A DNA stretch of 32,376 nt, taken from assembly GCA_016869835.1 (NCBI GenBank), contig VGDH01000023.1, forward strand, positions 1 through 32,376. Reading direction: 5' to 3'. Source of the stretch: Alphaproteobacteria bacterium. Its GTDB lineage: Bacteria > Pseudomonadota > Alphaproteobacteria > Rhodobacterales > Rhodobacteraceae. The notes beneath the pieces were generated by a model, which made no database searches, was not told the origin of the DNA, and saw only the letters and a program-made list of their open reading frames with translations. The position numbers and the translations under genes were made by a program. Positions 1-8,755 of the stretch are shown here, piece after piece. Position 1 is the stretch's first letter. The number at the start of each line of letters is the position of its first letter.

Positions 1-1
1 C

Positions 2-991
2 AAAGATCACGGGCTTTTGGCCACCAATGCAGGCGGGGTCAACGTGCTGCGCTATGGCAATGCCCGTGATCTTTGTCTGGGGATCGAGGCGGTTTTACCG
101 GATGGCAGCGTGCTGCGGGGTTTGAAGCGGCTGCGCAAGGACAACACCGGTTATGACCTGCGGCACCTTCTGATCGGGGCGGAGGGGACGCTGGGCATCA
201 TCACGGCCGCCGCCCTGCGGCTGTTTCCGCGCCCGGCGAGCGTGGCGACCGCGCTTCTGGCGGTGCCGTCGCCCGAAGGGGCGCTCCATCTTCTGGCCAT
301 GGCCGAGGCGCGGGCGTCCGGCATGATTTCCGCCTTTGAGCTGATTCATCGGCAGGGGCCAGAGTTTCTGGCCGAATACATGCCCGAGGTTGCGGTGCCC
401 TTGTCGCCGGTGCCTGAGTGGATGGTGCTGGTCGAGCTTGGCCTTCCGGCCGGCTTCGAGCGGGCCGAGGCGCTGATGGCGGGGCTGCTGGACGAGGCGA
501 TGGCAGCGGGTCTGGTGGGCGACGGTGTGGTCGCACAATCGGCAGCGCAGGCGGCGGGGTTGTGGAAGATCCGCGAAAGCCTGCCCCTGGCCAACCGCAA
601 GGTGGGGGCGGTCTCGAACCATGACATCTCGTTGCCCCTGTCCGAAGTGCCCCGTTTCATTCCGCGCGCCGCGCAGGCACTGGCGGGATTGGGCGATTTC
701 CGCATTAACTGTTTCGGCCATCTGGGCGATGGCAACCTGCATTACAACGTCTTTCCGGCGCGGGGTCGCACGCGACAGGATGATCTTGCGCTCCGCGGTT
801 CGATCAAGGCCGCGATCCATGATCTGGTGCATGAGATGAGCGGATCGGTTTCGGCTGAACATGGGATCGGGCGACTGAAGGTGGATGATCTTGGCCGCTA
901 TGGTGATCCGGCCAAGCTTGCTGCGATGCGCGCCATCAAGGCAGCGCTTGACCCGGCCGGGATCATGAACCCGGGCGCGGTGCTGGGATAA
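2..991 (+). CDS. FAD-linked oxidase, glycolate/D-lactate dehydrogenase type (3' part)
   Basis: The reading frame is open from base 2, so the gene begins before the window; 329 residues of the C-terminal part are visible. It starts inside the FAD-binding PCMH-type domain (ATNAGG, then RYGNARD, a usual FAD contact stretch, and GAEGTLGII) and continues into the FAD-oxidase C-terminal domain with CFGHLGDGNLHYN and the closing SAEHGIGRLK and DPAGIMNPG. These are hallmarks of the GlcD / D-lactate dehydrogenase / 2-hydroxyglutarate dehydrogenase family of flavoproteins, which oxidise 2-hydroxy acids to 2-oxo acids. The exact substrate cannot be told from this part. The first apparent start, a TTG at 17, is internal to the domain and should not be used. 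It faces the next gene convergently, with a hairpin between them. Confidence 0.9.
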   Translation, partial: KDHGLLATNAGGVNVLRYGNARDLCLGIEAVLPDGSVLRGLKRLRKDNTGYDLRHLLIGAEGTLGIITAAALRLFPRPASVATALLAVPSPEGALHLLAMAEARASGMISAFELIHRQGPEFLAEYMPEVAVPLSPVPEWMVLVELGLPAGFERAEALMAGLLDEAMAAGLVGDGVVAQSAAQAAGLWKIRESLPLANRKVGAVSNHDISLPLSEVPRFIPRAAQALAGLGDFRINCFGHLGDGNLHYNVFPARGRTRQDDLALRGSIKAAIHDLVHEMSGSVSAEHGIGRLKVDDLGRYGDPAKLAAMRAIKAALDPAGIMNPGAVLG

Positions 992-996
992 GGATC

Positions 997-1025
997 GGCC
1001 CCGCCGGTTGGGGACCGACGGGGCC
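997..1025. terminator. Hairpin between convergent genes, possible terminator
   Basis: An inverted repeat GGCCCCG-c-CGGT / ACCG-a-CGGGGCC (11 paired bases, one mismatch, 5-base loop) begins six bases after the oxidase stop codon. There is no T-run after it on either strand, so termination is inferred only from its position between converging genes. Confidence 0.4.
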
Positions 1026-1064
1026 TTGGGGTGTGGTTGGGTACGTGATTTGCAAGCAGCACCC

Positions 1065-1082
1065 TGTCCACAAGGGTGGACA
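1065..1082. repeat. Perfect inverted repeat TGTCCAC-AAGG-GTGGACA
   Basis: Seven-base arms with a four-base loop. An overlapping alternative pairing, CACCCT with AGGGTG (1060-1078), is also possible. It lies in the convergent gap between the oxidase and the DUF2478 gene, 35 bases from the stop codon of the latter. Its role is unknown: a second transcription end or a protein site are both possible. Confidence 0.35.
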
Positions 1083-1116
1083 TCCCGAGACTTAGGTCGA
1101 TTCGCTGAAGATTGTG

Positions 1117-1626
1117 TTAACGCTGTTCGGCCGCCGTTGAGGCTACCCAATCCGCTATGGCGTCGGGGTCGGGGGGTAGGGCCTTGGCCAGCCCCTCACA
1201 AAAGGCCAACAGATCGGGCAGGTTCAGGGCGTTGACGCCAACCAGAACCGCCATGTTGCGGGCCAGCGCCTCGGCGATCAGGGGAACATAGCCGCGGCCC
1301 TGCGCCTCAAGCTTGCCGAACTTGTTGACGATCAGCACCTCGGCCCCGGCCATGCGGGCCTCGACCGCGACCACCGCCTCTTCCAGCGCGCCGCCATCCA
1401 GACGGCAGCCCCGCGCCGCCTCGCCCCGGTCCTGATTGATGCGGAACACCGGGCCATCGGGCAAGACGGCCAGCTCCATGTCGCACAGCGTCCGGCCTGC
1501 GCGCGGCACATCGGTTTGCACCGTCCCGGCCAGCCGCAGCCCCGAACGGCGCAGGCGGTCAACGGCGCTGGCGATCAGGGCATCCGTCGCGCCGCGACCG
1601 GGCAGTGAGACATAGGCGATCGGCAT
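1117..1626 (-). CDS. DUF2478 family protein (degenerate P-loop NTPase-like)
   Basis: A 169-residue protein matching the DUF2478 pattern: an N-terminal strand and glycine-rich turn (AYVSLPGRGATDALI) where a P-loop NTPase would have GxxGxGKS/T, then GLRLAGTVQ, and a mid-protein VLIVNKFGKLEAQGRGY block resembling the Walker B/effector region of THEP1-like nucleotide phosphatases. The GK(S/T) lysine is absent, so ATPase activity is doubtful. The family has no settled function; members are often found near metal or molybdopterin genes, which is not the case here. It lies 57 bases downstream of the P450 gene on the same strand with no hairpin between, so the two are probably co-transcribed. The family call is from memory of its motifs. 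Confidence 0.75.
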   Translation of the reverse strand: MPIAYVSLPGRGATDALIASAVDRLRRSGLRLAGTVQTDVPRAGRTLCDMELAVLPDGPVFRINQDRGEAARGCRLDGGALEEAVVAVEARMAGAEVLIVNKFGKLEAQGRGYVPLIAEALARNMAVLVGVNALNLPDLLAFCEGLAKALPPDPDAIADWVASTAAEQR

Positions 1627-1683
1627 GGGGTGTCCGTTGCAGGCTTTGGCGCAGTTATGCCGGGTTTCGGCGCACCCGCAAGG

Positions 1684-2856
1684 TCATAGTGCCACGCGGC
1701 AATGGGTGGGCGCGCGAAACTCCCAGCCGCGAAACTCGGGCGGGTCATCGGCAAAGGCGAGATGCGGGAAACCGTCCAGAAGGACGCGCATGGCCACCTC
1801 GATCTGGGCCTTGGCAAACCACTTGCCCGCGCAGAAATGCGCGCCCTGGCCAAAGGACATATGCGCCTTTTGCGGGCGGAAGATGTCGAAGGCGTCGGCA
1901 TTGTCCCAGCGCGTCTCGTCGCGGTTGGCGGAAGCAAAGATGCACGAAACCGGCGTGCCTTCCGGCACCTTTACCCCGTTCACCTGCGTGTCGCGGGTTG
2001 CGGTGCGCATCATGGTGCCGATGGGCGCGATCCAGCGCAGCGCCTCGTCAATCGCTTGCGGCAAGAGGGCGTCGAGATCGGCGCGCAGCGCGGTGAACTG
2101 GGCGGGGTTCTGCATCAGGCCGACCAGCAGGTTCGCCGCCCCATGCCCCGGCTCTTGCATACCCCCCAGCAGCGTGACCTTGACCGAGGGCAGGATCATC
2201 TCGGCCGACCGAACCTGTCCCGGTTCCATCCCGGAGTGAAGCATGTGCGACAAGGGGGAATGGTCCGGGGTCTTGGCCAAGCGCTCAAGAAGCGGCAGGG
2301 CGACATGTTCGATCTCGGCCACCACCTCTTGGCAGATCGCATCGCGCGCAGGGTAGCGTTCAAAGTTGATGGCCCCCTGGCTCAGCCCGTGAAACCAGCG
2401 CCGCAGGGTCGGGGTGTCCACCTCCATGAACCCGAAAGACCGCGCAAGGGCCAGGGCCGAGATTGGCTCGAAATACTCGGTCAAAAGGTCATTCGAGCCT
2501 GAGGCGCGAAAGGCGGCAAGCTGGGCCTCGGCAATCGGGCGCACAAGGCTGTCGATATACTCGGCCACGCGGCGGGGCCGGTAATGCGGCTCGATCCCGC
2601 CGCGCAAGGCGGCATGGGTCTCGCCTTCGCAGGTCAGCACATTCGGGCGGCCAAAGGCGGCATTGACCGGGGCCTCGTCCGAGACGGCGGTGAAGTCAGG
2701 GTGGCGGGCGATCTGTTCGATATCGCTCCAGCGGGTGGCGAACCAGCAATTGGCTGCGGGCACCGGTGCAATGGGATCAGCGGCGCGCAGGCGCGCATAA
2801 TGCGGGAAGGGATCGGTATCCAGATCTTCGATCGTGATGGTTTCCGAATAGCGCAT
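1684..2856 (-). CDS. Cytochrome P450
   Basis: A 390-residue soluble bacterial-type P450 without a membrane anchor. The haem-binding loop FGQGAHFCAGKWFAKAQ fits FGxGxHxCxGxxxA with its thiolate cysteine, and the K-helix ExxR is EALR in IDEALRWIAP. Helix I reads LGGMQEPGHG instead of the usual (A/G)Gx(D/E)T: an acid is present but the oxygen-activating threonine is replaced by proline-glycine. Similar GG-x-x-EP motifs exist in some alphaproteobacterial subfamilies, as far as I recall. Substrate and subfamily cannot be assigned, and no ferredoxin or reductase gene is adjacent. The start at 2856 has a GGAGGGGG ribosome site 2 bases upstream of the ATG on a short leader. The gene is probably read with DUF2478. 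Confidence 0.93.
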   Translation of the reverse strand: MRYSETITIEDLDTDPFPHYARLRAADPIAPVPAANCWFATRWSDIEQIARHPDFTAVSDEAPVNAAFGRPNVLTCEGETHAALRGGIEPHYRPRRVAEYIDSLVRPIAEAQLAAFRASGSNDLLTEYFEPISALALARSFGFMEVDTPTLRRWFHGLSQGAINFERYPARDAICQEVVAEIEHVALPLLERLAKTPDHSPLSHMLHSGMEPGQVRSAEMILPSVKVTLLGGMQEPGHGAANLLVGLMQNPAQFTALRADLDALLPQAIDEALRWIAPIGTMMRTATRDTQVNGVKVPEGTPVSCIFASANRDETRWDNADAFDIFRPQKAHMSFGQGAHFCAGKWFAKAQIEVAMRVLLDGFPHLAFADDPPEFRGWEFRAPTHCRVAL

Positions 2857-2874
2857 GGCCCCCTCCGCTTTGCG

Positions 2875-2905
2875 ATATTACTTCACAGGTGAAAAAATCT
2901 GGCAA
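2875..2905 (-). promoter_or_regulatory. Possible P450 promoter enclosing a palindrome
   Basis: On the minus strand, TTGCCA (2905-2900) and TAATAT (2880-2875) are 19 bases apart and could be -35 and -10 boxes; the start of transcription would fall just before the ribosome site of the P450 gene. The spacer carries TTCAC-(2)-GTGAA at 2882-2893, a dyad placed where a repressor would block RNA polymerase. The 19-base spacing is longer than ideal. All of this is inference from sequence pattern. Confidence 0.3.
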
Positions 2906-2957
2906 GGGGCTTGGCAGGGGGGCTGGGCGGGGGGCTTTGCAGGGGGCTTTGCAGGGG
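2906..2957. repeat. G-rich imperfect tandem repeats (units of about 11-13 bases)
   Basis: Four degenerate copies of GGGGGCTTTGCA lie head to tail: GGGGCTTGGCA, GGGGGGCTGGGC, GGGGGGCTTTGCA and GGGGGCTTTGCA. Read on the minus strand, which is the direction of the DUF2948 transcript just ended at 2972, they form a C-rich, G-poor tract of the kind used by Rho. They separate the DUF2948 stop from the P450 promoter region. The last two copies are nearly identical, which suggests recent slippage duplication. Confidence 0.6.
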
Positions 2958-2971
2958 ACCTTCGTGGGCCG

Positions 2972-3445
2972 TCAGCCGTGCTGGGGGGCCTTGCCCGAAA
3001 CGGCGCGATAGGGCCGGGTGGTGTCGCGCAGGCTGACTTCCAGCGCCTCGACATCAAGTTCAATCGCCCCATCACCGGCAAGGGTCAGCGTCAGGCGGCC
3101 GGGGCCCTCGGCGGGGCCTGCATAGGCCAGCCCCAAAAGCGACAGGATGGTGTCCTTCTGTCCCCGATCAATGCCTGCGCTGCGCACCGCCGTGACAGTC
3201 TCGACCGTCAACAGCGCCTGCACCCGCTCATAGGGGCGGCGTTCGCGTTCTGCCGCCTCGCGGTCCTCCCAGCGAAAGCGGTTCAACAGCATCGCAAAGC
3301 GGCGGCGCGGTCGGGCATAGGTCATCTCCGTGATCGGAAACACTGCATCCTGCACAAGGGCCGCCAGCACCGGCAGATCCTCGGGCACCATGGCGATCAG
3401 GCGCAGCGGGGCTTCGTCGCAATCTTCGAACCGCGCATCGGTCAT
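2972..3445 (-). CDS. DUF2948 family protein
   Basis: A 157-residue protein with the features of the alphaproteobacterial family DUF2948: the opening [24 protein letters not shown] region, [12 protein letters not shown], and a late [19 protein letters not shown] followed by [16 protein letters not shown]. No function is established for the family. Its start overlaps the murA stop by four bases (3442-3445), so the two are translationally coupled; the small protein, murA and this gene form one minus-strand unit. Conserved linkage to murA suggests a cell-envelope or general housekeeping context, but this is only inference. Confidence 0.85.
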   Translation of the reverse strand: MTDARFEDCDEAPLRLIAMVPEDLPVLAALVQDAVFPITEMTYARPRRRFAMLLNRFRWEDREAAERERRPYERVQALLTVETVTAVRSAGIDRGQKDTILSLLGLAYAGPAEGPGRLTLTLAGDGAIELDVEALEVSLRDTTRPYRAVSGKAPQHG

Positions 3446-4710
3446 CCGGCGATCCGCTCGATCTGCGCGCCACAGGCACGCAGCTTTTCCTCGACCCGCT
3501 CATAGCCGCGATCGAGGTGATAGACGCGGCTGACCACGGTTTCCCCCTCGGCGGCCAAAGCGGCAAGGATCAGCGAGACCGAGGCGCGCAGATCGGTCGC
3601 CATCACCCGCGCGCCTTTCAGCCGCTTGACGCCCGTCACAGTGGCCGTGCCACCGTGAACGTCAATCCGCGCACCCATGCGCATCAGTTCGGGCGCATGC
3701 ATGAAGCGGTTTTCAAAGATCTTTTCTTCCAGCACCGAAACCCCGTCGGCGGTGCACAGAAGCGCCATCATCTGCGCCTGAAGATCGGTGGGAAAGCCGG
3801 GGAAGGGTTCGGTGACGACATCCACCGCGCGCACCCGGTCGCTGCGCCGCTTGACCTTCAGGCCGCGTAGGGTTTCGGTCACCTCAATGCCGGCTGCGTC
3901 CAGTTTCTCGGCAAAGGCGCCAACCAGATCCAGCCGACCGCCCAGGCATTCCACCTCACCCCCGGCAATGGCGGGCACCAGCATGTAGGTTCCCAACTCG
4001 ATCCGGTCGGTCACGACAGGATGGGTCGCACCATGCAGGCGATCCACGCCTTGGATGGTGATGGTCGACGTGCCCTCGCCGTCAATCTCGGCCCCCATCT
4101 TGCGCAGGCATTGCGCCAGATCGACAATCTCGGGCTCGCGCGCGGCGTTTTTCAGTACCGTTGTGCCCTTGGCCAGGGTCGCCGCCATAAGCGCGTTTTC
4201 AGTGGCCCCGACCGAGACAAAGGGAAACTCCACCACCGCGCCCTGCAACCGACCGCCGGGGGCCTTGGCGTGGACATAGCCCTCGCGCAGGTCAAGGTCC
4301 GCGCCCATTGCTTCAAGTGCCTTTAGATGCAGGTCCACCGGGCGTGCGCCAATAGCGCAGCCGCCGGGAAGCGACACCACCGCATGGCCATCGCGCGCCA
4401 GCATCGGGCCGAGCACCAGGATCGAGGCGCGCATCTTGCGCACGATGTCATAATCGGCGGTGTGGTTGGTGATGGCATGGCTGGACATGGCCAGCACCTG
4501 CCCGTCCTGCAAGGACGCCACCTCGGCCCCCAGACTGCCCAGAAGCTGGGTCATCGTGCGGATGTCCGACAGGCGCGGCGCGTTGGTCAGCGTCAGCGGC
4601 TCATCGCTCAGCAGGGTCGCGGGCATCAGGGTCAGGCAGGCATTCTTTGCCCCGGCAATCGGGATCACCCCGTTCAGCGCGCCATTGCCCTTGACCAGAA
4701 TCGAATCCAT
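3442..4710 (-). CDS. murA: UDP-N-acetylglucosamine 1-carboxyvinyltransferase
   Basis: A 422-residue protein of normal length for MurA, which transfers enolpyruvyl from phosphoenolpyruvate to UDP-GlcNAc in the first committed step of peptidoglycan synthesis, in the cytoplasm. Seen in sequence: the N-terminal [20 protein letters not shown], the active-site loop [19 protein letters not shown] with the catalytic cysteine (the fosfomycin target), [17 protein letters not shown], and the C-terminal [20 protein letters not shown]. Its ATG follows directly on the stop of the 55-residue upstream gene with no gap, and its stop overlaps the DUF2948 start by ATGA, so all three appear coupled. Nothing unusual in the active site. 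Confidence 0.97.
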   Translation of the reverse strand: MDSILVKGNGALNGVIPIAGAKNACLTLMPATLLSDEPLTLTNAPRLSDIRTMTQLLGSLGAEVASLQDGQVLAMSSHAITNHTADYDIVRKMRASILVLGPMLARDGHAVVSLPGGCAIGARPVDLHLKALEAMGADLDLREGYVHAKAPGGRLQGAVVEFPFVSVGATENALMAATLAKGTTVLKNAAREPEIVDLAQCLRKMGAEIDGEGTSTITIQGVDRLHGATHPVVTDRIELGTYMLVPAIAGGEVECLGGRLDLVGAFAEKLDAAGIEVTETLRGLKVKRRSDRVRAVDVVTEPFPGFPTDLQAQMMALLCTADGVSVLEEKIFENRFMHAPELMRMGARIDVHGGTATVTGVKRLKGARVMATDLRASVSLILAALAAEGETVVSRVYHLDRGYERVEEKLRACGAQIERIAG

Positions 4711-4878
4711 CTACTCGTCCTCTTTATCATTCTGCGACTGCACCTTGGCCCGCGTTTTCGCCTGAACCTTGCGACGGGTCATATTGGCCTTGAGCGCGGC
4801 TTTCAACCGGTCTTCGCGGCTTTGGGGCCGCGCGGTGCCGGGTTTTGACGTTGAGGATTTGTCGGGGTCGTCCTGCAT
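4711..4878 (-). CDS. Small basic hypothetical protein upstream of murA
   Basis: A 55-residue frame reads MQDDPDKSSTSKPGTARPQ, then a basic middle with RLKAALKANMTRRKVQAKTRA, and ends in SQNDKEDE. The ATG at 4878 is preferred because GGAGAGG lies just upstream; an in-frame ATG at 4890 would add four residues but lacks a ribosome site. The stop TAG abuts the murA ATG with no bases between. Codon use is like that of the neighbours. It resembles short lysine/arginine-rich proteins seen ahead of murA in Rhodobacterales, but I cannot name a family. The acidic ends and a basic amphipathic centre suggest nucleic-acid or protein binding, which is only a guess. Confidence 0.7.
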   Translation of the reverse strand: MQDDPDKSSTSKPGTARPQSREDRLKAALKANMTRRKVQAKTRAKVQSQNDKEDE

Positions 4879-5004
4879 GGCCCTCTCCATACCTCAGGGC
4901 GGAAAAACCGTCCAGAAGGGATGCGAAAAGCCTCTTGCGCCCCCCCGAAATTGCGTCTAATCACCCGCCACGCCCGGTAGGTCAGCCCGCCGACGCGCCC
5001 CGGC

Positions 5005-5079
<75 letters not shown>

Positions 5080-5115
5080 TCCTTCCCCCAGTTTGCCGCC
5101 TGCCCCTTGCGCCTT

Positions 5116-6144
5116 TTAGCCCCGGCGCACGGTCTCGATCATCAGCGCCACGTTGTCGGGGTTGGCATCCGGGGTGATGCCGTGGCCAAGGTTGAAGATA
5201 TGCGGGCCGCCCCTGAAGGCATCCACAACGCGGCGGGTGGCATCGATCAGGGCTTGGCCGCCGGTGACCATGTGTTCCGGTGCCAGGTTGCCCTGCACGC
5301 AGCCCGAGACCTGCACATGTTCAGCCGCCCATTCGGGCGACACCGAATTGTCCAGCGCCACGCAATCGGCCCCAGTGGCCTTGGCAAAGCCCACATAGCC
5401 CGCCCCCGCCTCACGCGGGAAGGCGATCACCGGCAGGCCGGGGTGGCGAGATTTGAGTTCCGCGATGATCCGCGCAGCGGGTTTCACGGCAAAATCGGTG
5501 AAATCCTGCCCCTTCAAGGACCCGGCCCATGAATCAAACAGCTTCATCACCTCGGCCCCGGCCTTCACCTGCTCGGACAGATAGTCGATCGTCGCCTCGG
5601 TGATCACGTCGATCAGCGCCGCGAAGGTTGCCCGATCCGTGGCCTTCAGGGCATGGGCCGGGCCTTGGTCGCGGGTCCCGCGCCCGGCGATCATATAGGT
5701 CGCCACGGTCCAGGGCGCGCCGGCAAAGCCGATCAGCGCGGTCTCTTTGGGCAATTCGCGGGCCAGAATCCGCACGGTTTCATAGATGGGCGTGAGGGTG
5801 TCGTGGATCGCGTCCTTGGGTTTCAGCGCGCGGACCCCGGCCATGTCGGTGATGGTCGACAGCCGCGGGCCTTCTCCGGTTTCAAACCAGAGATCGGCGC
5901 CAAGGGCCTGCGGCAAAAGAAGGATATCGGCAAAAAGGATCGCCGCATCGAACCCATAGCGGCGGATCGGCTGCAAGGTGACCTCGGCGGCAAGGTCGGC
6001 GTTGTAGCACAAGGACAGGAAGTCCCCCGCCTCAGCCCGCGTTGCCCGATATTCCGGCAAATACCGCCCCGCCTGCCGCATCATCCAGATCGGCGGGGTC
6101 GGCAGGGTTTCCCCGGTAAGGGCGCGCAAGAGAAGTTTCGTCAT
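5116..6144 (-). CDS. hemE: Uroporphyrinogen decarboxylase
   Basis: A 342-residue cytoplasmic enzyme that converts uroporphyrinogen III to coproporphyrinogen III by four decarboxylations, shared by haem and bacteriochlorophyll synthesis. Seen: the signature [16 protein letters not shown] with the substrate-binding arginine, [14 protein letters not shown] with the essential aspartate, [14 protein letters not shown], and FNLGHGI near the end. An ATG at 6150 is in frame, but the ATG at 6144 gives the ATGA overlap with the bchO stop (6141) that is the rule in this operon, and the family usually begins MTK. It ends the minus-strand unit crtA-bchI-bchD-bchO-hemE, so a general tetrapyrrole gene is placed under photosynthesis control. 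Confidence 0.96.
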   Translation of the reverse strand: MTKLLLRALTGETLPTPPIWMMRQAGRYLPEYRATRAEAGDFLSLCYNADLAAEVTLQPIRRYGFDAAILFADILLLPQALGADLWFETGEGPRLSTITDMAGVRALKPKDAIHDTLTPIYETVRILARELPKETALIGFAGAPWTVATYMIAGRGTRDQGPAHALKATDRATFAALIDVITEATIDYLSEQVKAGAEVMKLFDSWAGSLKGQDFTDFAVKPAARIIAELKSRHPGLPVIAFPREAGAGYVGFAKATGADCVALDNSVSPEWAAEHVQVSGCVQGNLAPEHMVTGGQALIDATRRVVDAFRGGPHIFNLGHGITPDANPDNVALMIETVRRG

Positions 6145-7070
6145 GGGCATTCTTTCATAGGGCCGGACATCGGGGCCGGGGCAATTGTGGCAAGGAAATC
6201 AAGAATCAAGGGCGCCACGCTGTGCGGGGCCTCTTCGTGCAGAAGGTGGCCGTAACCCGCAACATCCTGCCAACGGGCATGGGGCATGCGGGCAGCGGCC
6301 TGCGCCGATTTCGCTGGGGGCACCGCCTGGTCGTTCGCGGCGGTGATCAGCAGGCAAGAGGTGGTCTGCTGGGGCAAGCGGGCCAAGAGACCGTCCAGCG
6401 ACCATTGCGCCATCATCGCCAAGGTGGCATCGACGTGATTTGGCATGCGCAAGAGCCGCAGATAAAGCGCCTGGCCGGTGGCGTCGATGGTCGAGCCGGT
6501 CGATGCCAGAAGCGAGGCCACCTTGGCTGGGTTGCCCGCAAGGCGGCTGAAGATCTGCGCCACGAAGGGGGCGGCGGCCAAAAATTTGGCCATGACCGGA
6601 AAAAGCCAACCCGCCACGCCCTCGAACTGGCCAAGGGCGGCGTTCAGCCCGATCACAGCGGGGGCCGGGGCGATCTCGGTCAGGCGCAGCGCAATGGCGG
6701 CCCCGGCCGAATGGCCGATATAGGCCAGAGGTTGCCAGCCTTCCTGGGCGATCAGCCTGGCCAGATCCTCGGCCATGGCATCCAGCCCGCAGCGGTGCCG
6801 GGCGCCCAGCCGGGTAAAGCCCTGACCGGGAAGGTCCACGATCACCAGGTGATAGTGACCCAACAGTAAAGGCACCAACCCCCGCCAGCTATGGCTGGCC
6901 CCGCCCGCGCCATGGATCAGCAAAATCGTAGATCCCTCTCCCATTTGCTGCACATGCCACAGATGCGGCGCGCAAGCGATCTGGCGCGAGGCGGCGCGGT
7001 TTGGCCAATCGGCGGGGATCATTGGGGGGATCGCTCGGGGGATCACAGGGGGGATTTCGGGTGCCTGCAT
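6141..7070 (-). CDS. bchO: BchO, alpha/beta hydrolase linked to magnesium chelatase
   Basis: A 309-residue alpha/beta-hydrolase-fold protein. The nucleophile elbow is GHSAGA (residues about 120), the oxyanion region is [13 protein letters not shown], the acid is in [10 protein letters not shown], and the histidine is in [11 protein letters not shown]. BchO always accompanies bchI and bchD and is thought to assist magnesium chelatase, but its reaction is not proven. The normal BchO N-terminus (DWPNRAASR) is preceded here by about 20 residues of a four-fold repeat, [16 protein letters not shown], encoded by a 12-base tandem repeat. The start shares one base with the bchD stop (TGATG), and the stop overlaps hemE. 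Confidence 0.93.
   Translation of the reverse strand: MQAPEIPPVIPRAIPPMIPADWPNRAASRQIACAPHLWHVQQMGEGSTILLIHGAGGASHSWRGLVPLLLGHYHLVIVDLPGQGFTRLGARHRCGLDAMAEDLARLIAQEGWQPLAYIGHSAGAAIALRLTEIAPAPAVIGLNAALGQFEGVAGWLFPVMAKFLAAAPFVAQIFSRLAGNPAKVASLLASTGSTIDATGQALYLRLLRMPNHVDATLAMMAQWSLDGLLARLPQQTTSCLLITAANDQAVPPAKSAQAAARMPHARWQDVAGYGHLLHEEAPHSVAPLILDFLATIAPAPMSGPMKECP
7014..7061. repeat. Four tandem 12-base repeats within the bchO 5' end
   Basis: Four head-to-tail units fit GGGGATCNNNNG on the plus strand (7014, 7026, 7038, 7050; the last has GGGGATT). In the bchO frame each gives a four-residue I-P-x-x unit. The perfect 12-base period keeps the frame, so copy number could change without breaking the gene. 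Confidence 0.8.
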
Positions 7071-8755
7071 CAGCCCTCCAGTGCCGCGCCCAACACCGCA
7101 GAAAGCCTATGGGCATCGGCGCGGGGCAGGGGCAGATAGGGCGCATCCAGCCGCGCGGCCAGATCGCGCAGCGCGTTTTGCGGCCGGGTGGCAATGTCGA
7201 TCACAAGGGTCGGCACATGGGTGTTGCGCAAGGCCAGCGCCAGACGCTGGCTGTCGCTTTCGGCTGCGACCCGATCGGCCTTGCCATCCAGCGCGATATT
7301 GCCGCGCCCGTCGGTCAGAAGCGCAATCGTCGGTGTCATGCCGCGCGCGCGGGTTTGCAGCGCGGTCAAAAGCGCCAGTTGCAGCCCGGCCGCCAAAGGC
7401 GTGCCGCCGCCGCCCGGCAATCCTGCAAGCTGCCGCTTGGTTTGCACCAAGGACCGGGTGGGCGGCAAGAGAAGCTCTGCCGATTGGCCGCGAAAGGCAA
7501 TCAGCGCCACATGGTCGCGCCGGGCATAGGCTTGGGCCAGAAGCAGTTCCACCGCGCCCTTGGCCTCGGCCAGACGGGCCAGTGCCGAGGACCCCGAGGC
7601 GTCAACGGTAAAGATCAGAACCCGGTCCGAGGTCTCGACATAGCGTTTCAGCCGCAGGTCGGATTGGCGGATGTGCAGGCCCGGCTTGTCGACAAGGGCC
7701 GTCTTGCGGCGCAAGGGTTGCCAAGGGGCGGCCGCGCGCAGGGTGGCAACAAGGTCGATCCGTTTGCCGCTGCCCGGCGCGCCGGGGCGCGGGGGAAGGG
7801 GGCGGCCGCGGTGGTTTCCTTTGCGGGCATCACCGGAACCGCCGCTGCCTTTTGCGGCACGCGTGGCACGGGCCACGGCCAGTCGGGCCAGAAGGTCGGG
7901 CGGCAGCGCGGCGCGAATGGCATCCAGCAGCAGCTCATCAGGGATGGTGTCGGGTGATTGGCGGCTTTGGGGGTCAGCACTGTCGGGCTGTTCGGGTTGG
8001 GGCGGCGGTGGCGGCGGGGTGTTTTCAGGTTCAGCGGTGTCGGGCAGGCTGCCGCGATGGGCCACCGTCAGTTCGGCGGCATGGCGCAGCGTGTCGTCGC
8101 TGACGGTCGCCTCACCGCGCCATGCCGCCAGGGCGCGGGCGGTGGCCAGCGTCAGCAAGGGCGCGCGCAGGCTGGCGATACCCATGGCGGCGGCAAGGCG
8201 GGTCATGGTTTCAGCCGCCTTTGGGGCAAAGGTCACATCGGCCAGCCTTGCGCGGGCCTGTGCCAGCGTGGCGAGATCGACCCCAAGCGGGGGGGCGTCG
8301 GCGGCAGGGATGCCGTCAAGGTCAAGAAATAGCGCCAAACGGTCGACGAGGGCGGGAGGCAGCGCCTCATCGGGTTCGGCGCCTTCATCCAGGGCGATCA
8401 GGCAAAAGCCGGGGTCATCCAGAACCCGGGCCAGCCTTGCGGCCAGACCAGCCGGGCAGCGTTCTGCCATGGTCAGGATCAAGGCCGCAGGTTCAGCCAG
8501 AATACCAGCCGCGCGCACCAGATGCCCCTCGGCCAAGGTGGCCGATAGGTCGACCCCGCCATAAAGGGTCGCATCATCGACGCCGGGATGCAGCCGCCTT
8601 TGGGGCAAGGGCAGCGCCGACAAGGCCTGCACCACCCGGTCGCGCAATGGGCCAGCGCGGGCGCGCAGCCAAAGCCCGCGCAGACCCGCCGGGTCCACCG
8701 CCAGCGCCGTGACCGCAGCCTGAGCCCGGTCCCAAGGCGAGAGGGGATCGGTCAC
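7070..8755 (-). CDS. bchD: Magnesium chelatase subunit D
   Basis: A 561-residue protein that works with BchI (AAA+ ring) and BchH to insert Mg2+ into protoporphyrin IX. Order of parts: a degenerate AAA+ domain (residues about 1-250) without a usable Walker A, a proline-rich acidic linker (PENTPPPPPPQPEQPDSAD, about 255-275), a basic stretch ending RIDLVATLRAAAPWQPLR, and a C-terminal von Willebrand A domain with MIDAS residues DASGSS, GTPLAAGL and LLTDGRGN that binds Mg2+ and subunit I. Length is the usual one. The ATG overlaps the bchI stop by four bases and the stop overlaps the bchO ATG. Confidence 0.97.
   Translation of the reverse strand: MTDPLSPWDRAQAAVTALAVDPAGLRGLWLRARAGPLRDRVVQALSALPLPQRRLHPGVDDATLYGGVDLSATLAEGHLVRAAGILAEPAALILTMAERCPAGLAARLARVLDDPGFCLIALDEGAEPDEALPPALVDRLALFLDLDGIPAADAPPLGVDLATLAQARARLADVTFAPKAAETMTRLAAAMGIASLRAPLLTLATARALAAWRGEATVSDDTLRHAAELTVAHRGSLPDTAEPENTPPPPPPQPEQPDSADPQSRQSPDTIPDELLLDAIRAALPPDLLARLAVARATRAAKGSGGSGDARKGNHRGRPLPPRPGAPGSGKRIDLVATLRAAAPWQPLRRKTALVDKPGLHIRQSDLRLKRYVETSDRVLIFTVDASGSSALARLAEAKGAVELLLAQAYARRDHVALIAFRGQSAELLLPPTRSLVQTKRQLAGLPGGGGTPLAAGLQLALLTALQTRARGMTPTIALLTDGRGNIALDGKADRVAAESDSQRLALALRNTHVPTLVIDIATRPQNALRDLAARLDAPYLPLPRADAHRLSAVLGAALEG

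Noticed and set aside
95-1150. 351-residue frame antisense to the FAD oxidase
   Set aside because: Composition is that of an antisense shadow, and the plus-strand gene is unmistakable.
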